A DNA stretch of 31,535 nt from an uncultured Eubacteriales bacterium (GTDB lineage: Bacteria; Bacillota; Clostridia; Oscillospirales; Oscillospiraceae). A model generated the notes under the pieces. It was not told the DNA's origin. It did no database searches and saw only the letters and a list, made by a program, of their open reading frames with translations. Made by a program: the position numbers and the translations under genes. The stretch spans positions 1 through 31,535 of the forward strand of contig OMQS01000064.1 in assembly GCA_900313295.1 (NCBI GenBank), given 5' to 3'. Shown here in pieces: positions 1 to 7,991 of this stretch. The number at the start of each line of letters is the position of its first letter. Positions within the stretch are counted from its first letter, which is position 1.

Positions 1-810
1 CTGCCGGGCGGCGGGGCCTGCGAGGTGCTGCTGCTCATTGACCGCGGCGAAAAGACCTGGGAGTGTCTGGTGCGCCCGGGGAAACATCTCCGCAAGGGGG
101 CAAGGCTCAGCTTTGGCGACGGCGAACTGACAGCGGAGGTGACCGAGGTTCTGGAGGGCGGCAACCGGCTGGTAAGGTTCGAGTATGACGGAATTTTTTT
201 GGAAGTGCTCGACCGGCTCGGAAAAATGCCCCTGCCGCCCTATATAAAAGAGGAGCTGCAGGACAGGGAGCGGTATCAGACCGTGTATTCCAAAGTCGTG
301 GGTTCTGCGGCGGCGCCGACAGCCGGCCTTCACTTCACGGAGGATCTGCTGCAAAAAGTGCAGAACGAGGGTGTAAACATCGGCTATGTGACGCTTCATG
401 TGGGGCTTGGCACCTTCAGGCCTGTAAAGGAAGATGACATTACAGACCACTTAATGCATAGCGAATACTGCGTTATTCCGCAGGAAACAGCGGATCTTAT
501 TAACACCACAAAGAAAAACGGTGGCCGAGTCATTTGTGTAGGCACCACCTCGTGCCGCACGCTGGAGTCTTGGGCAGCGGAGGATGGCACCATGAAAGCC
601 TCCGCCGGATGGACAAATATTTTCATCTATCCCGGCTACCGGTTCAAGGTCATGGACGCACTCATCACCAATTTCCATCTGCCGGAATCCACGCTGATCA
701 TGCTTGTGTCGGCGCTGGCCGGACGGGAAAATGTGCTGAATGCCTATGAGGAAGCTGTGCGGGAACGCTACAGATTCTTTTCCTTCGGCGACGCGATGTT
801 TATACACTGA
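1..810 (+). CDS. queA: S-adenosylmethionine:tRNA ribosyltransferase-isomerase QueA (5' end missing)
   Basis: QueA moves the ribosyl group of SAM onto 7-aminomethyl-deazaguanine at tRNA position 34 to make epoxyqueuosine, a late step of queuosine synthesis in the cytoplasm. The frame is already open at base 1, so the true start lies upstream; an internal ATG at 25 is not the start because the codons before it continue the protein. Family hallmarks seen include [47 protein letters not shown] and the C-terminal [13 protein letters not shown]. About 270 residues are present of a usual length near 340. The tgt gene follows after 18 bases with its own Shine-Dalgarno site, the common queA-tgt order, so they are probably co-transcribed. 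Confidence 0.95.
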   Translation: MPGGGACEVLLLIDRGEKTWECLVRPGKHLRKGARLSFGDGELTAEVTEVLEGGNRLVRFEYDGIFLEVLDRLGKMPLPPYIKEELQDRERYQTVYSKVVGSAAAPTAGLHFTEDLLQKVQNEGVNIGYVTLHVGLGTFRPVKEDDITDHLMHSEYCVIPQETADLINTTKKNGGRVICVGTTSCRTLESWAAEDGTMKASAGWTNIFIYPGYRFKVMDALITNFHLPESTLIMLVSALAGRENVLNAYEEAVRERYRFFSFGDAMFIH

Positions 811-828
811 TGCAAAAGGAGCGTACCC

Positions 829-1962
829 ATGTTTAAGGTCATAAAAAAAGAAGGTCATGCCCGACGGGGCGAATTTTCCTGCGCCCACGGCGGTGTGGTT
901 CAGACGCCGGTTTTCATGAATGTGGGTACGCAGGCGGCCATCAAGGGCGGCGTCAGCGCGTTCGATCTACGTGAGCTGGGCTGCCAGATCGAGCTTTCCA
1001 ACACTTATCACCTGCATCTGCGCCCCGGCGATGACGTGGTGAAGCAGATGGGCGGCCTGCACCGCTTTATGCGGTGGGATGGGCCGATCCTGACGGACTC
1101 CGGCGGGTTTCAGGTTTTTTCTCTGGCAAGCCTGCGAAAAATCAAAGAGGAGGGCGTGATGTTTGCCTCTCATCTGGACGGGCACCGCATCTTCATGGGG
1201 CCGGAGGAAAGCATGCGCATCCAGTCCAATCTCGGCTCGGATATTGCCATGGCCTTCGATGAATGCGTGGAGAATCCGGCCACCTATGAATACGCGAAAG
1301 CCAGCTGCGAGCGTACACTGCGCTGGCTGCAGCGCTGCAAGGTCGAGCATGACCGGCTCAACGCCCTGCCGGACACAGTGAATCCTAGGCAAATGCTCTT
1401 TGGCATCAATCAGGGGGCGACCTTTGCCGATCTGCGCATTTGGCACATGCAGGAGATCGCAAAAATCGACTGCGACGGATACGCCATCGGCGGTCTGGCC
1501 GTAGGCGAGCCGACAGAGACCATGTACGAGATCATCGAAGCGGTGGAGCCGTACATGCCCGCCGATAAGCCCCGCTATCTCATGGGCGTCGGCACCCCCA
1601 GCAATATCATCGAAGGCGTGGCTCGGGGCGTGGATTTCTTCGACTGCGTTATGCCCGCCCGCAACGCCCGCCATGGCAAGCTCTTCACCTGGCAGGGAAC
1701 CATGAACATCAAAAACGCCAAATATAAGCTGGATGATTCTCCCATTGATCCAGAATGTGACTGTCCGGTCTGCCGTAATTTCAGCCGCTCGTATATCCGC
1801 CATCTGTTTGCAGCAGAGGAGATCCTGGCCATGCGCTTGACGGTGATGCACAACCTGTATTTTTATAACAAACTGACTGAAAAGATCCGCGACGCGCTGG
1901 ATGCCGGCCGGTTTGAGGCGTTCCGAGCAGCGTACAGCGAAAAATTATCCCAAAAGATATGA
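829..1962 (+). CDS. tgt: queuine/preQ1 tRNA-guanine transglycosylase
   Basis: Tgt exchanges guanine-34 of GUN-anticodon tRNAs for preQ1, the step before QueA. The 377-residue length is normal for bacteria. Visible are the substrate-binding DSGGFQVFSL (Asp90), GVGTPSNIIEGVARGVDFFD, the nucleophile Asp272 in FDCVMPARNARHG, and the zinc site Cys310, Cys312, Cys315 and His341, whose C-x-C-x2-C-x25-H spacing matches the family. AAAGGAG precedes the ATG at a usable distance. The gene shares the queA transcription unit; no terminator is seen before the yajC promoter downstream. Confidence 0.97.
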   Translation: MFKVIKKEGHARRGEFSCAHGGVVQTPVFMNVGTQAAIKGGVSAFDLRELGCQIELSNTYHLHLRPGDDVVKQMGGLHRFMRWDGPILTDSGGFQVFSLASLRKIKEEGVMFASHLDGHRIFMGPEESMRIQSNLGSDIAMAFDECVENPATYEYAKASCERTLRWLQRCKVEHDRLNALPDTVNPRQMLFGINQGATFADLRIWHMQEIAKIDCDGYAIGGLAVGEPTETMYEIIEAVEPYMPADKPRYLMGVGTPSNIIEGVARGVDFFDCVMPARNARHGKLFTWQGTMNIKNAKYKLDDSPIDPECDCPVCRNFSRSYIRHLFAAEEILAMRLTVMHNLYFYNKLTEKIRDALDAGRFEAFRAAYSEKLSQKI

Positions 1963-1991
1963 AAAGAATCCATGAACAGGCCGAAAAAGTC

Positions 1992-2020
1992 TTGCAATAA
2001 TCCTTCTGATTTTGTATAAT
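1992..2020 (+). promoter_or_regulatory. sigma-A promoter for yajC
   Basis: TTGCAA (1992-1997), a 17-base spacer and a perfect TATAAT (2015-2020) lie between tgt and yajC, placing the start of transcription near 2027. yajC can therefore be transcribed independently of queA-tgt. Confidence 0.75.
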
Positions 2021-2053
2021 ACAAACATATTGAAATAAAGGAGATTATGCCCC

Positions 2054-2518
2054 ATGTTTGAAATCGCTTATGCATCCTCCTCCGGTTCCACCCAGTCCTC
2101 CGGCGGCGGAATGACTTCCATTCTGATGATCGTTGTCATGCTGGCTGTTTTCTACTTCCTGCTGATCCGTCCCGAGAACAAGCGGAAAAAGCAGGCAGAG
2201 GAAATGCGCAGCTCCCTGAAGAAGGGCGATTGGATCACTACCATCGGCGGCGTCTATGGCCGCGTGGTCACCATTACCGACCGCACCGTGGTCATTGAAA
2301 CCAGCGAAGACCGCGTTCGCGTGGAGTTCGTGAAGTCCGCTGTTGGCTCCGTTGGCACGTTGGACGAGCAGGCTGCCGCCGCTGCTGCCCCTCGCCGCAG
2401 CAAGAAGGCCGCTGCAGAGCCTGTCGCCGAGGAAGTCAAGGAAGAAACTCCTGCTGTGGAGGAAGCGCCTGCTGCTGAAGAGACCGCTCCCGCCGAGGAA
2501 AACAAGACAGAGGAATAA
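2054..2518 (+). CDS. yajC: YajC, accessory subunit of the Sec translocase, with long acidic tail
   Basis: YajC is a single-span membrane protein that associates with SecDF-YidC. Here a short Ser/Gly-rich N-terminus is followed by one membrane helix (about residues 20-42, ending in the typical FLLIRP) and then the soluble YajC domain, with LKKGDWITTIGGVYGRV as the conserved signature. The start follows the strong site AAAGGAGAT. The protein has 154 residues where about 85-110 is usual; the extra 40-45 residues are a low-complexity Ala/Glu/Pro tail. No secD/secF lies downstream in the window. A transcription terminator follows immediately. Confidence 0.92.
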   Translation: MFEIAYASSSGSTQSSGGGMTSILMIVVMLAVFYFLLIRPENKRKKQAEEMRSSLKKGDWITTIGGVYGRVVTITDRTVVIETSEDRVRVEFVKSAVGSVGTLDEQAAAAAAPRRSKKAAAEPVAEEVKEETPAVEEAPAAEETAPAEENKTEE

Positions 2519-2533
2519 TCCATTCATAAATCA

Positions 2534-2581
2534 AAGCCTCCCCCAATATGCTGAAACAGCATGAGTTGGGGGAGGCTTTTT
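2534..2581 (+). terminator. Rho-independent terminator after yajC, overlapping the next gene's ribosome site
   Basis: Arms 2534-2546 and 2566-2578 are perfect 13-base complements (AAGCCTCCCCCAA / TTGGGGGAGGCTT), extended by an inner ATGCTG/CAGCAT stem, and are followed by T2577-T2582. The descending arm contains GGAGG (2571-2575), which sits 7 bases before the ATG of the next gene. Confidence 0.9.
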
Positions 2582-2582
2582 T

Positions 2583-2999
2583 ATGCGCATTCGTGATTGG
2601 ATCAACAGGGGAGTGGGCTTCGGTTTGCTGCTGAGCATTATTCTCTGCATTGCCGGCGCAGCTCTCGGCGCGCTGCTAATGGACAAAGAGATACTATCCG
2701 TCGAGTCACAGGGGGTATGGATCGCCGCCGTGTGGTTCATGGCCGCATTTTCCGGCAGCAGATTGGCTCACCGTAATACCCAGGAAGGGCGGCTGCTCCA
2801 TGCAGCAGTGCAGGCATTGATCCTGTACTTTATCGTCTGGGGCGCGGCTCTGGCCGCCAGCGCTGTGCCCAATTTTCAGGCCAACGGATGGTATATTACA
2901 GGCTGTATATGGGGCGGTACAATCATGGCGGCCATCTTACCGGCAGGGAGAAAACGCCGCAAAAGGAAGGTTAGTGCACGGAAAAAGTATAAAAGATGA
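2583..2999 (+). CDS. TIGR04086-like (YrzE-like) small membrane protein
   Basis: A 138-residue protein with about four hydrophobic segments (roughly residues 12-34, 46-64, 76-98 and 104-122) and a very basic C-terminus rich in Lys and Arg. Size, topology and position directly after yajC fit the TIGR04086/YrzE family of unknown function, but this is a judgement by eye. The ATG at 2583 lies in the T-tract of the preceding terminator and uses the GGAGG of the terminator arm as its ribosome site with a 7-base spacer, so expression may depend on read-through and on opening of the hairpin. Positive charge at the inner end of the last helix suggests a cytoplasmic C-terminus. Confidence 0.7.
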   Translation: MRIRDWINRGVGFGLLLSIILCIAGAALGALLMDKEILSVESQGVWIAAVWFMAAFSGSRLAHRNTQEGRLLHAAVQALILYFIVWGAALAASAVPNFQANGWYITGCIWGGTIMAAILPAGRKRRKRKVSARKKYKR

Positions 3000-3053
3000 T
3001 CCGTCAATAGTCATTTTCAACAAAAATAAGTTTTATCGCAACTTTTATGTTTC

Positions 3054-3144
3054 GGCCGATGCTTTTCGCTATAATTTGCGCCGGCCGCAAGATGTTGTAC
3101 TTAACACACAAATAAAAAACAACATTTGGGCACCCACATCGGCC
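3054..3144. other. possible structured intergenic RNA/DNA element
   Basis: The 334-base gap between 3000 and 3333 is AT-rich and shows no convincing gene. It contains nested complementarity: GGCCGATG (3054-3061) with CATCGGCC (3137-3144), enclosing TTGCG/CGCAA (3076-3080 with 3086-3090) and ATGTTGT/ACAACAT (3092-3098 with 3119-3125). The arrangement resembles a closing stem with two internal hairpins. No T-tract follows and no known RNA family was recognised; chance is possible. Confidence 0.25.
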
Positions 3145-3243
3145 AAACAGGGAAGCATCCGTCTTGTTGATAAGGTTTACATAATAAAGATTACATAACT
3201 TTTTAGCATAAATATAGAAAATGCGATTTCAGCGCCAAATCAC

Positions 3244-3272
3244 TTGCCCTTTCAGAAAAAATGGCTTATAGT
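3244..3272 (+). promoter_or_regulatory. probable sigma-A promoter for the SpoIIM-like gene and xerD
   Basis: TTGCCC (3244-3249), 17 bases and TATAGT (3267-3272), about 60 bases before the chosen start at 3334. Each hexamer differs from consensus by one or two bases. Confidence 0.5.
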
Positions 3273-3333
3273 ATAGATGTTTTCTTCTAAATGTAATGCT
3301 TGTTTCATACGCTTAAAGCGAGGTGAGTATTAC

Positions 3334-3951
3334 ATGAGAAAAAGACGTTTGCCAGATCCCGCAAGCAAAAGCAGTCGACTTGACCCATCAGTTTTTTTCT
3401 TCAGTATTGCTTTCTTTCTGGGGGTGATCGGCGGCTATTTTTGCTGCAGGGCATCCGGCGCCGGCAGCGAAATCAAGGAATATCTGAATCGCTATGCGCA
3501 GGTTTTGGTTGCAGGCGGAACTGTCACCACAGCGTCTCTTCTCGGCGCCGCGGTGTCGTACTATCGCGTGCCGTGCGCTGTGTATTTGTGTGGCGTTTTC
3601 CGACATGCATTTTATTTGATCTGCGGTGTTTTTTTGCTGGAGGGTTTTCTTCTCTCCTTTGCAGTGGCAAACTTTACTCTGGCCTTGGGCAGAAGCGGCG
3701 TTCTGATCTCCCTGTGTGTTTTTGGCACCCGCATTCTGCTGATCTTTCCCATTTCCATCGCCATTGCGTTGCGGCGCATGCGGTCGGCAGGGGAGCGGAC
3801 AGGGCGGCGCACCGCAAGGCAAAAGGCATCGTCCGGCAGCCGCGATCGACGCTGCTTTATTTTCAGTTCGGCCATACTGGCTTTGGGCGTTTTGGCCGAG
3901 CTTACATTTGTTCCAAAGCTCGTTTCGCTTGCACTGCGGCAGCTTTCATAA
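3334..3951 (+). CDS. SpoIIM-like multi-pass membrane protein
   Basis: A 205-residue protein with a basic N-terminus, then five or so hydrophobic segments (first near 19-40 with FFLGVIGGYF, others through 175, last near 180-198). Length, the early FxxGxxxG segment and the position directly before xerD, as in many endospore formers, suggest stage II sporulation protein M, part of the DMP peptidoglycan hydrolase machinery needed for engulfment. No catalytic residues are expected in SpoIIM, so the call rests on topology and context. The ATG at 3334 is chosen because AGGTGAG (3321-3327) is 6 bases upstream; an earlier in-frame ATG at 3277 overlaps the promoter. A long Arg-rich cytoplasmic loop around residues 150-175 is unusual. 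Confidence 0.5.
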   Translation: MRKRRLPDPASKSSRLDPSVFFFSIAFFLGVIGGYFCCRASGAGSEIKEYLNRYAQVLVAGGTVTTASLLGAAVSYYRVPCAVYLCGVFRHAFYLICGVFLLEGFLLSFAVANFTLALGRSGVLISLCVFGTRILLIFPISIAIALRRMRSAGERTGRRTARQKASSGSRDRRCFIFSSAILALGVLAELTFVPKLVSLALRQLS

Positions 3952-3978
3952 ACGATTCACAAAAAAGGAGGTGAGGGT

Positions 3979-4860
3979 GTGACGGATTATCTTGCGCTCT
4001 ACCGCAATTACCTGACAACCGAAAAACGCATGTCCGCCAACACCGTCAGCTCATATATGCGGGATCTGGGGCAATATCAGGACTGGCTGCAGCAGAAGAA
4101 GACAGATATTAAAAAAGCGAAAAACACTCTCCTGCAGGAGTACATCAAGCGTCTGGAGCAGCTTGGCAAGTCGCCTGCTACGACGAGCCGTTTCTTGGCT
4201 TCCTCCAAATCCTTCTACGCCTATATGCTTGCCAAGGGTTACATAAAAACAAACCCTTCCTCCTCCTTAAAGGCAAAAAAAGTTCAAAAGAGTTATCCCG
4301 AAGTTCTTACAAGCAAGGAAGTGGAGCTGTTCCTGGAGCAGCCCAAGTGCGTGGACGAAAAGGGATTTCGGGATCACGCAATGCTGGAACTTCTTTACGC
4401 CACGGGCATCCGTGTTTCGGAGCTTATCAGCCTTGATGTTGACGACCTGAATTTGCCGGCCGGACTCATTGTGTGCCGCAGCAAAGGCAGGGAGCGGAGC
4501 ATTCCTCTGTACCCCGCCGCCGTGAAAGCTCTGCAGGATTATGTGCTGCACATTCGGGAGCGGATCGTCACCAATGATGAGGAAAAGGCGCTGTTTGTGA
4601 ATATGAACGGCGAGCGAATGACCCGTCAGGGGTTCTGGAAGATCATCAAGCATTACCAGGAAAAGGCTGACATCAAAAAGGACATTACGCCCCACATGCT
4701 GCGGCATTCCTTTGCGGCGCATTTGCTGGAAAATGGCGCCGATCTGCATTCCATTCAGGAGATGCTCGGCCACGCCGATATTTCTTCCACGCAGATCTAT
4801 ACGCACGTTGTAAAAAAGCAGCTAAAGGACGTATACCAAAAAGCGCACCCCCGTGCATAA
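3979..4860 (+). CDS. xerD: tyrosine recombinase XerD
   Basis: XerD resolves chromosome dimers at dif together with XerC. The 293-residue protein has an N-terminal SAM-like core-binding domain (about 1-85) and a C-terminal catalytic domain with the full set of residues: Arg145 (ATGIRVSEL), Lys169 (RSKGRER), His239 and Arg242 (HMLRHSF), His265 (LGHADIS) and nucleophile Tyr274 (QIYTHV). It starts at GTG 3979, preceded by AAAGGAGGTGAG (3964-3975). The 27-base gap from the SpoIIM-like gene suggests one operon. A bidirectional terminator follows. Confidence 0.93.
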   Translation: MTDYLALYRNYLTTEKRMSANTVSSYMRDLGQYQDWLQQKKTDIKKAKNTLLQEYIKRLEQLGKSPATTSRFLASSKSFYAYMLAKGYIKTNPSSSLKAKKVQKSYPEVLTSKEVELFLEQPKCVDEKGFRDHAMLELLYATGIRVSELISLDVDDLNLPAGLIVCRSKGRERSIPLYPAAVKALQDYVLHIRERIVTNDEEKALFVNMNGERMTRQGFWKIIKHYQEKADIKKDITPHMLRHSFAAHLLENGADLHSIQEMLGHADISSTQIYTHVVKKQLKDVYQKAHPRA

Positions 4861-4882
4861 CATTATAAAAATATAAAAAGAT

Positions 4883-4912
4883 AACCCCCGACGGAGATCT
4901 CCGTCGGGGGTT
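4883..4912. terminator. bidirectional terminator between xerD and transketolase
   Basis: A perfect 30-base palindrome with arms AACCCCCGACGGAGA and its complement sits between two convergent genes. On the minus strand it is followed by a long T-rich run (positions 4882 down to about 4862), which suits the transketolase operon; on the plus strand the T-tract is short (TTT at 4911-4913). Confidence 0.85.
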
Positions 4913-4927
4913 TGCATTATATCCGCA

Positions 4928-5854
4928 TCAAAGCGTTTTCTTGATAGCAGCGGCGATCTGGTCGCCGGTCAGGCCGTACTCCCGCAGCACATCTGCCGCC
5001 TTTCCGGACTGACCAAACTGATCGTTCACACCGATCTTCTTAAACTTGCAGTTCACCTGTCCCATAAGCACCTCGGCCACAGCGTCGCCCAAGCCGCCGA
5101 TAACGCTGTGCTCCTCAACGGTCACAACATTGCCGCACTTCTTTGCATATTCGGTAACGCAGGCGGCATCAATGGGCTTGATGGTGTGGATATTGATAAC
5201 GGCGGCATCAACGCCCTCTGCAGCCAGCAGCTTGGCCGCCTCCAGCGCTTCGGCGACCATCAGGCCGCAGGCAAAAACAGCCACGTCTTTGCCCTCCCGC
5301 AGCACGTTGGCCTTGCCGATCTCAAAGGGGTAGTCCTCTTCAAATACAGGCGTTGCCAAGCGAGCAGTGCGCATATAGGCAGGTCCTTGGAACTCAGCCA
5401 GAGCAAATGTCGCCTTGCGAGCCTCGTTAGCGTCAGCGGGAACGATCACCGTCATGCCGGGGATCAGGCGCATAAGGCCGATGTCCTCCAGACACTGGTG
5501 GCTGCCGCCGTCCTCGCCCACAGAAACGCCTGCGTGGGAGCAGCAGATCTTCACATTGAATTTGGGGTAGGCAATGGAGTTGCGGATCTGCTCGTATGCA
5601 CGGCCTGCGCCGAACATGGCAAAGGTCGAGCAGAAGGGAATAAGCCCCATGGTGGACAGGCCTGCGCCGATGTCCATCATGTTGCACTCTGCAATACCGC
5701 AGTCATAAAAGCGGTCGGGGTAAGCGGCCTTAAAATGCTTGGTCATAGTTGCACCGGCCAGGTCGGCATCTAGCACAACGATCTTATCATTTACGGCGCC
5801 AAGCTCCACAAGCGCCTTACCGTACGCCTCACGGGTCGCGATTTTTTCACTCAT
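4928..5854 (-). CDS. transketolase, C-terminal subunit
   Basis: One half of a split transketolase, which transfers two-carbon ketol units in the pentose phosphate pathway with thiamine diphosphate. The 308-residue protein covers the pyrimidine-binding domain and the C-terminal transketolase domain. Glu56 in DCGIAECNMMD is the expected glutamate that activates the thiamine pyrimidine; CSHAGVSVGEDGGSHQ and TVEEHSVIGGLGDAV are family signatures. The ATG lies four bases past the stop of the N-terminal subunit, and its GGAGG site is inside that gene's last codons, so translation is probably coupled. A DXS-like enzyme is excluded by the short length and by the partner gene. Confidence 0.93.
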   Translation of the reverse strand: MSEKIATREAYGKALVELGAVNDKIVVLDADLAGATMTKHFKAAYPDRFYDCGIAECNMMDIGAGLSTMGLIPFCSTFAMFGAGRAYEQIRNSIAYPKFNVKICCSHAGVSVGEDGGSHQCLEDIGLMRLIPGMTVIVPADANEARKATFALAEFQGPAYMRTARLATPVFEEDYPFEIGKANVLREGKDVAVFACGLMVAEALEAAKLLAAEGVDAAVINIHTIKPIDAACVTEYAKKCGNVVTVEEHSVIGGLGDAVAEVLMGQVNCKFKKIGVNDQFGQSGKAADVLREYGLTGDQIAAAIKKTL

Positions 5855-5858
5855 GATT

Positions 5859-6668
5859 TCAACCCTCCAGTTCCTTCAAAGCCTGCGCGCGCTGTTCGGC
5901 GTTGGGCGCTTTTCCGTGCCAGCCCACTTGATTCTCCATAAAGGAAACGCCTTTTCCCTTGACCGTGTGCGCCAAAATGCACTTGGGGATCCCCGCAGTG
6001 TGCGGAGCAGAGAGTGCGCTCTCGACAGCCTCCAGGTCATGGCCGTCGATCTCATAAAGATCAAAGCCAAAAGCCTTGATCTTGGCAGGAAAATCACCCA
6101 AAGACATCACTTCGTCGTTGCTGCCGTCGATCTGCAGGCCGTTGTTGTCGATAATGACCGTCAGGTTATCCAGATGGTAGTGAGCAGCAGACATGAACGC
6201 CTCCCAGATCTGCCCCTCCTGACACTCGCCGTCGCCTAACAGGGTAAAAACCTGCGTATCTTTGCCGAGCTTCTTTGCACCCAGAGCCATGCCCACAGCA
6301 ATGGAGCAGCCCTGCCCCAGAGAGCCGGTGGAGGCGTCCACACCAGGCACCTTTTTGCAGTCCGGATGCCCCTGCAGGATGCTGTGAAGCTGGCGGAAGT
6401 TGTCATATTCGCTGCGGTCAATGAAGCCCAGAGCCGCCAAAACCGCATAGTAGCAGGGAGCGCTGTGCCCCTTGCTGAGCACGAAACGATCCCGACCGTC
6501 CCACTTGGGATTTTGGGGATCCAGCCGCATATGATTAAAGAAAACGCTGGTCATAAGCTCCACAGCAGACAGCGAGCCGCCTGGGTGCCCGCTGCCGGCA
6601 TTGGCCGTCATAGTGATAATGTCACGACGCACCTGCCTGCAGATTTTGGAAAGTTCAGCCGTATTCAT
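5859..6668 (-). CDS. transketolase, N-terminal subunit
   Basis: The 269-residue pyrophosphate-binding half of the split transketolase. The thiamine diphosphate motif is visible as GDGECQEG, followed some 25 residues later by IIDNN. Substrate-channel histidines occur in AGSGHPGGSL near residue 28 and SKGHSAPCYY near residue 69. An upstream GGAGG precedes the ATG, and a sigma-A-like promoter lies about 35-60 bases upstream. The two subunits form the first and second genes of a two-gene operon, the usual arrangement in Clostridia, and end at the palindromic terminator. Confidence 0.94.
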   Translation of the reverse strand: MNTAELSKICRQVRRDIITMTANAGSGHPGGSLSAVELMTSVFFNHMRLDPQNPKWDGRDRFVLSKGHSAPCYYAVLAALGFIDRSEYDNFRQLHSILQGHPDCKKVPGVDASTGSLGQGCSIAVGMALGAKKLGKDTQVFTLLGDGECQEGQIWEAFMSAAHYHLDNLTVIIDNNGLQIDGSNDEVMSLGDFPAKIKAFGFDLYEIDGHDLEAVESALSAPHTAGIPKCILAHTVKGKGVSFMENQVGWHGKAPNAEQRAQALKELEG

Positions 6669-6700
6669 GAGAAACCTCCGTTCAATATAATACTTAAAAT

Positions 6701-6729
6701 ATGGTACATCATTTGGCTCGCAAAGTCAA
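6701..6729 (-). promoter_or_regulatory. promoter of the transketolase operon
   Basis: Read on the minus strand: TTGACT (6729-6724), a 17-base spacer and TACCAT (6706-6701). The -35 differs from consensus by one base and the -10 is weaker. Confidence 0.6.
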
Positions 6730-6790
6730 GTTTTGGCAGCACATGGATTTACAGAGCGAAAAGGAGAGGGGAGAGGCTCAAAAGCGCAGG

Positions 6791-7807
6791 TCACTCATCA
6801 ATTTTCCCTTTAATTTTAATATGTGACAAGGGGTTTGCCTTTGCAGCGATCCGGAGTGATTCATTATCAATATGCGTATAAATCTCCGTGGTATTCAAGT
6901 GCTCATGCCCCAGAACCTCCTGCACAGCTTTCACATCCACACCGTTTTGCAGCATGAGCGTGGCCGCCGTATGGCGCAGTTTATGCGAGGAATATCTTTG
7001 GCTGTCCAGTCCGGCGTCTGCTAAGTGCTTTTTCACCAAGCTGTGCACGGTCGCCCGACTGATGCGCTGCCGATTGCGCGACACGAACAACGCATCTTGA
7101 TCCTTGCCGCCAACCACCGGCCGAACCTGCAAATACGCCGCAAGCGCATCCTTGCAGGCCTGATTCAGATATACGATCCGCACTTTGTCGCCTTTGCCCA
7201 GCACACGCAGAGCATCATCCTGTATATCCGAGCGATTCAATCCGATCAATTCCGAGATCCGCAGCCCACAGTTCAAAAACAGCGTTAAAATGCATAGATC
7301 ACGCTCTCGGTTAGGGCCATCCACACCCTCCAGCAGCTGAACGCACTCGTCCAGCGTCAAATAACGGGGAAGTGTCTTACGAATCTTCGGAGAATCTATA
7401 TCCTGAATGGGGTTTTCCTGCAGCAAATGCACTTTATTACAAAGATAGTTAAAAAAAGAACGAAGTGTAGCAACCTTTCGGGCGCGGGAGGCCGCCGACA
7501 AACCCTTCGATGATTTTTCGCTGTTAGGTCGCTGCGGACGTTCGCGGCTGAGATACGCCAGGTAGCTGTAAACATCCGTCAGCGTAATGGATCGAATAAA
7601 TTCAATGCCAATGTCCCGAATATCTATTTGTTCCGGCTCGCAGCCAGAAAGCTCCGGCTCACGAAGCTGCTTCATATACCTGAAAAAGTTTCGCAGATCC
7701 AAATAGTATTCGTCAACGGTTTTCTGCGAGTGTGCTTTGACCGTTTCGTGATAAGACAAAAACTCCAGCAGTATCCGCGGCGAATCAGCCCGATAATCTA
7801 ATGCCAT
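6791..7807 (-). CDS. second Xer-type tyrosine recombinase/integrase
   Basis: A 338-residue tyrosine recombinase with an N-terminal core-binding domain (about 1-130, with a Ser/Arg-rich insert near 90-110) and a complete catalytic domain: Arg183 (CGLRISEL), Lys205 (LGKGDKVR), His275 and Arg278 (SSHKLRHT), His301 (LGHEHL) and Tyr310 (EIYTHI). The start at 7807 is chosen because GGAGG ends 10 bases upstream; in-frame ATGs at 7816 and 7840 lie on or above that site. No phage or conjugative genes flank it. It could be the XerC partner of the XerD encoded at 3979 or a stand-alone inversion enzyme. Its leader and promoter carry three copies of a 13-base element that may be operators or recombination sites. 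Confidence 0.88.
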   Translation of the reverse strand: MALDYRADSPRILLEFLSYHETVKAHSQKTVDEYYLDLRNFFRYMKQLREPELSGCEPEQIDIRDIGIEFIRSITLTDVYSYLAYLSRERPQRPNSEKSSKGLSAASRARKVATLRSFFNYLCNKVHLLQENPIQDIDSPKIRKTLPRYLTLDECVQLLEGVDGPNRERDLCILTLFLNCGLRISELIGLNRSDIQDDALRVLGKGDKVRIVYLNQACKDALAAYLQVRPVVGGKDQDALFVSRNRQRISRATVHSLVKKHLADAGLDSQRYSSHKLRHTAATLMLQNGVDVKAVQEVLGHEHLNTTEIYTHIDNESLRIAAKANPLSHIKIKGKIDE

Positions 7808-7846
7808 ATGGTTCATACCTCCATTATCGCGTTTTATCATCCCTCG

Positions 7847-7876
7847 AACTAAACAAAATTTTTATTTTGTTTAGTT
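7847..7876. repeat. 13-bp inverted repeat in the recombinase leader
   Basis: Arms AACTAAACAAAAT (7847-7859) and ATTTTGTTTAGTT (7864-7876) are perfect complements around a TTTT centre. The 30-base palindrome lies in the untranslated leader between the recombinase promoter and its start codon. It resembles a dimer operator or a Xer-type core site in overall size; as an RNA hairpin it would be AU-rich and weak. Confidence 0.8.
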
Positions 7877-7925
7877 GATCGCATCAAAGAAACGGAGAGC
7901 TGCTGCACTCCCCTAAGTCCTCTTG

Positions 7926-7955
7926 ATTATATCATGCCTGCGTTCACCGTGTCAA
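7926..7955 (-). promoter_or_regulatory. strong promoter of the second recombinase
   Basis: On the minus strand a perfect TTGACA (7955-7950), an 18-base spacer ending in the extended element TGA, and a perfect TATAAT (7931-7926). The predicted start near 7919 gives a leader of about 110 bases containing the inverted repeat at 7847-7876. Confidence 0.85.
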
Positions 7956-7966
7956 CTGAACAAAAT
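7951..7966. repeat. third copy of the recombinase repeat, overlapping the -35
   Basis: AACTGAACAAAAT (7954-7966) differs from the arm at 7847 by one base. With flanks, the minus-strand 16-mer here matches that at 7864-7879 (plus strand) at 14 of 16 positions. It covers the upstream edge and half of the -35 box, the place expected for a repressor site. Confidence 0.65.
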
Positions 7967-7991
7967 AACTAAGGTGGCCAACGTGGACGCA

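Noticed and set aside
2974..3198. A 74-codon frame after the TIGR04086-like gene
   Set aside because: Starts inside the previous gene, has no ribosome site, no recognisable composition and runs through AT-rich spacer.
6791..7807. Integrase of a prophage or integrative element
   Set aside because: No excision, capsid, relaxase or tRNA attachment site nearby; neighbours are chromosomal housekeeping genes.
7846..7966. LexA boxes at the recombinase promoter, suggested by GAAC words
   Set aside because: None has GTTC or GTTT four bases after GAAC; the repeat is a different sequence.
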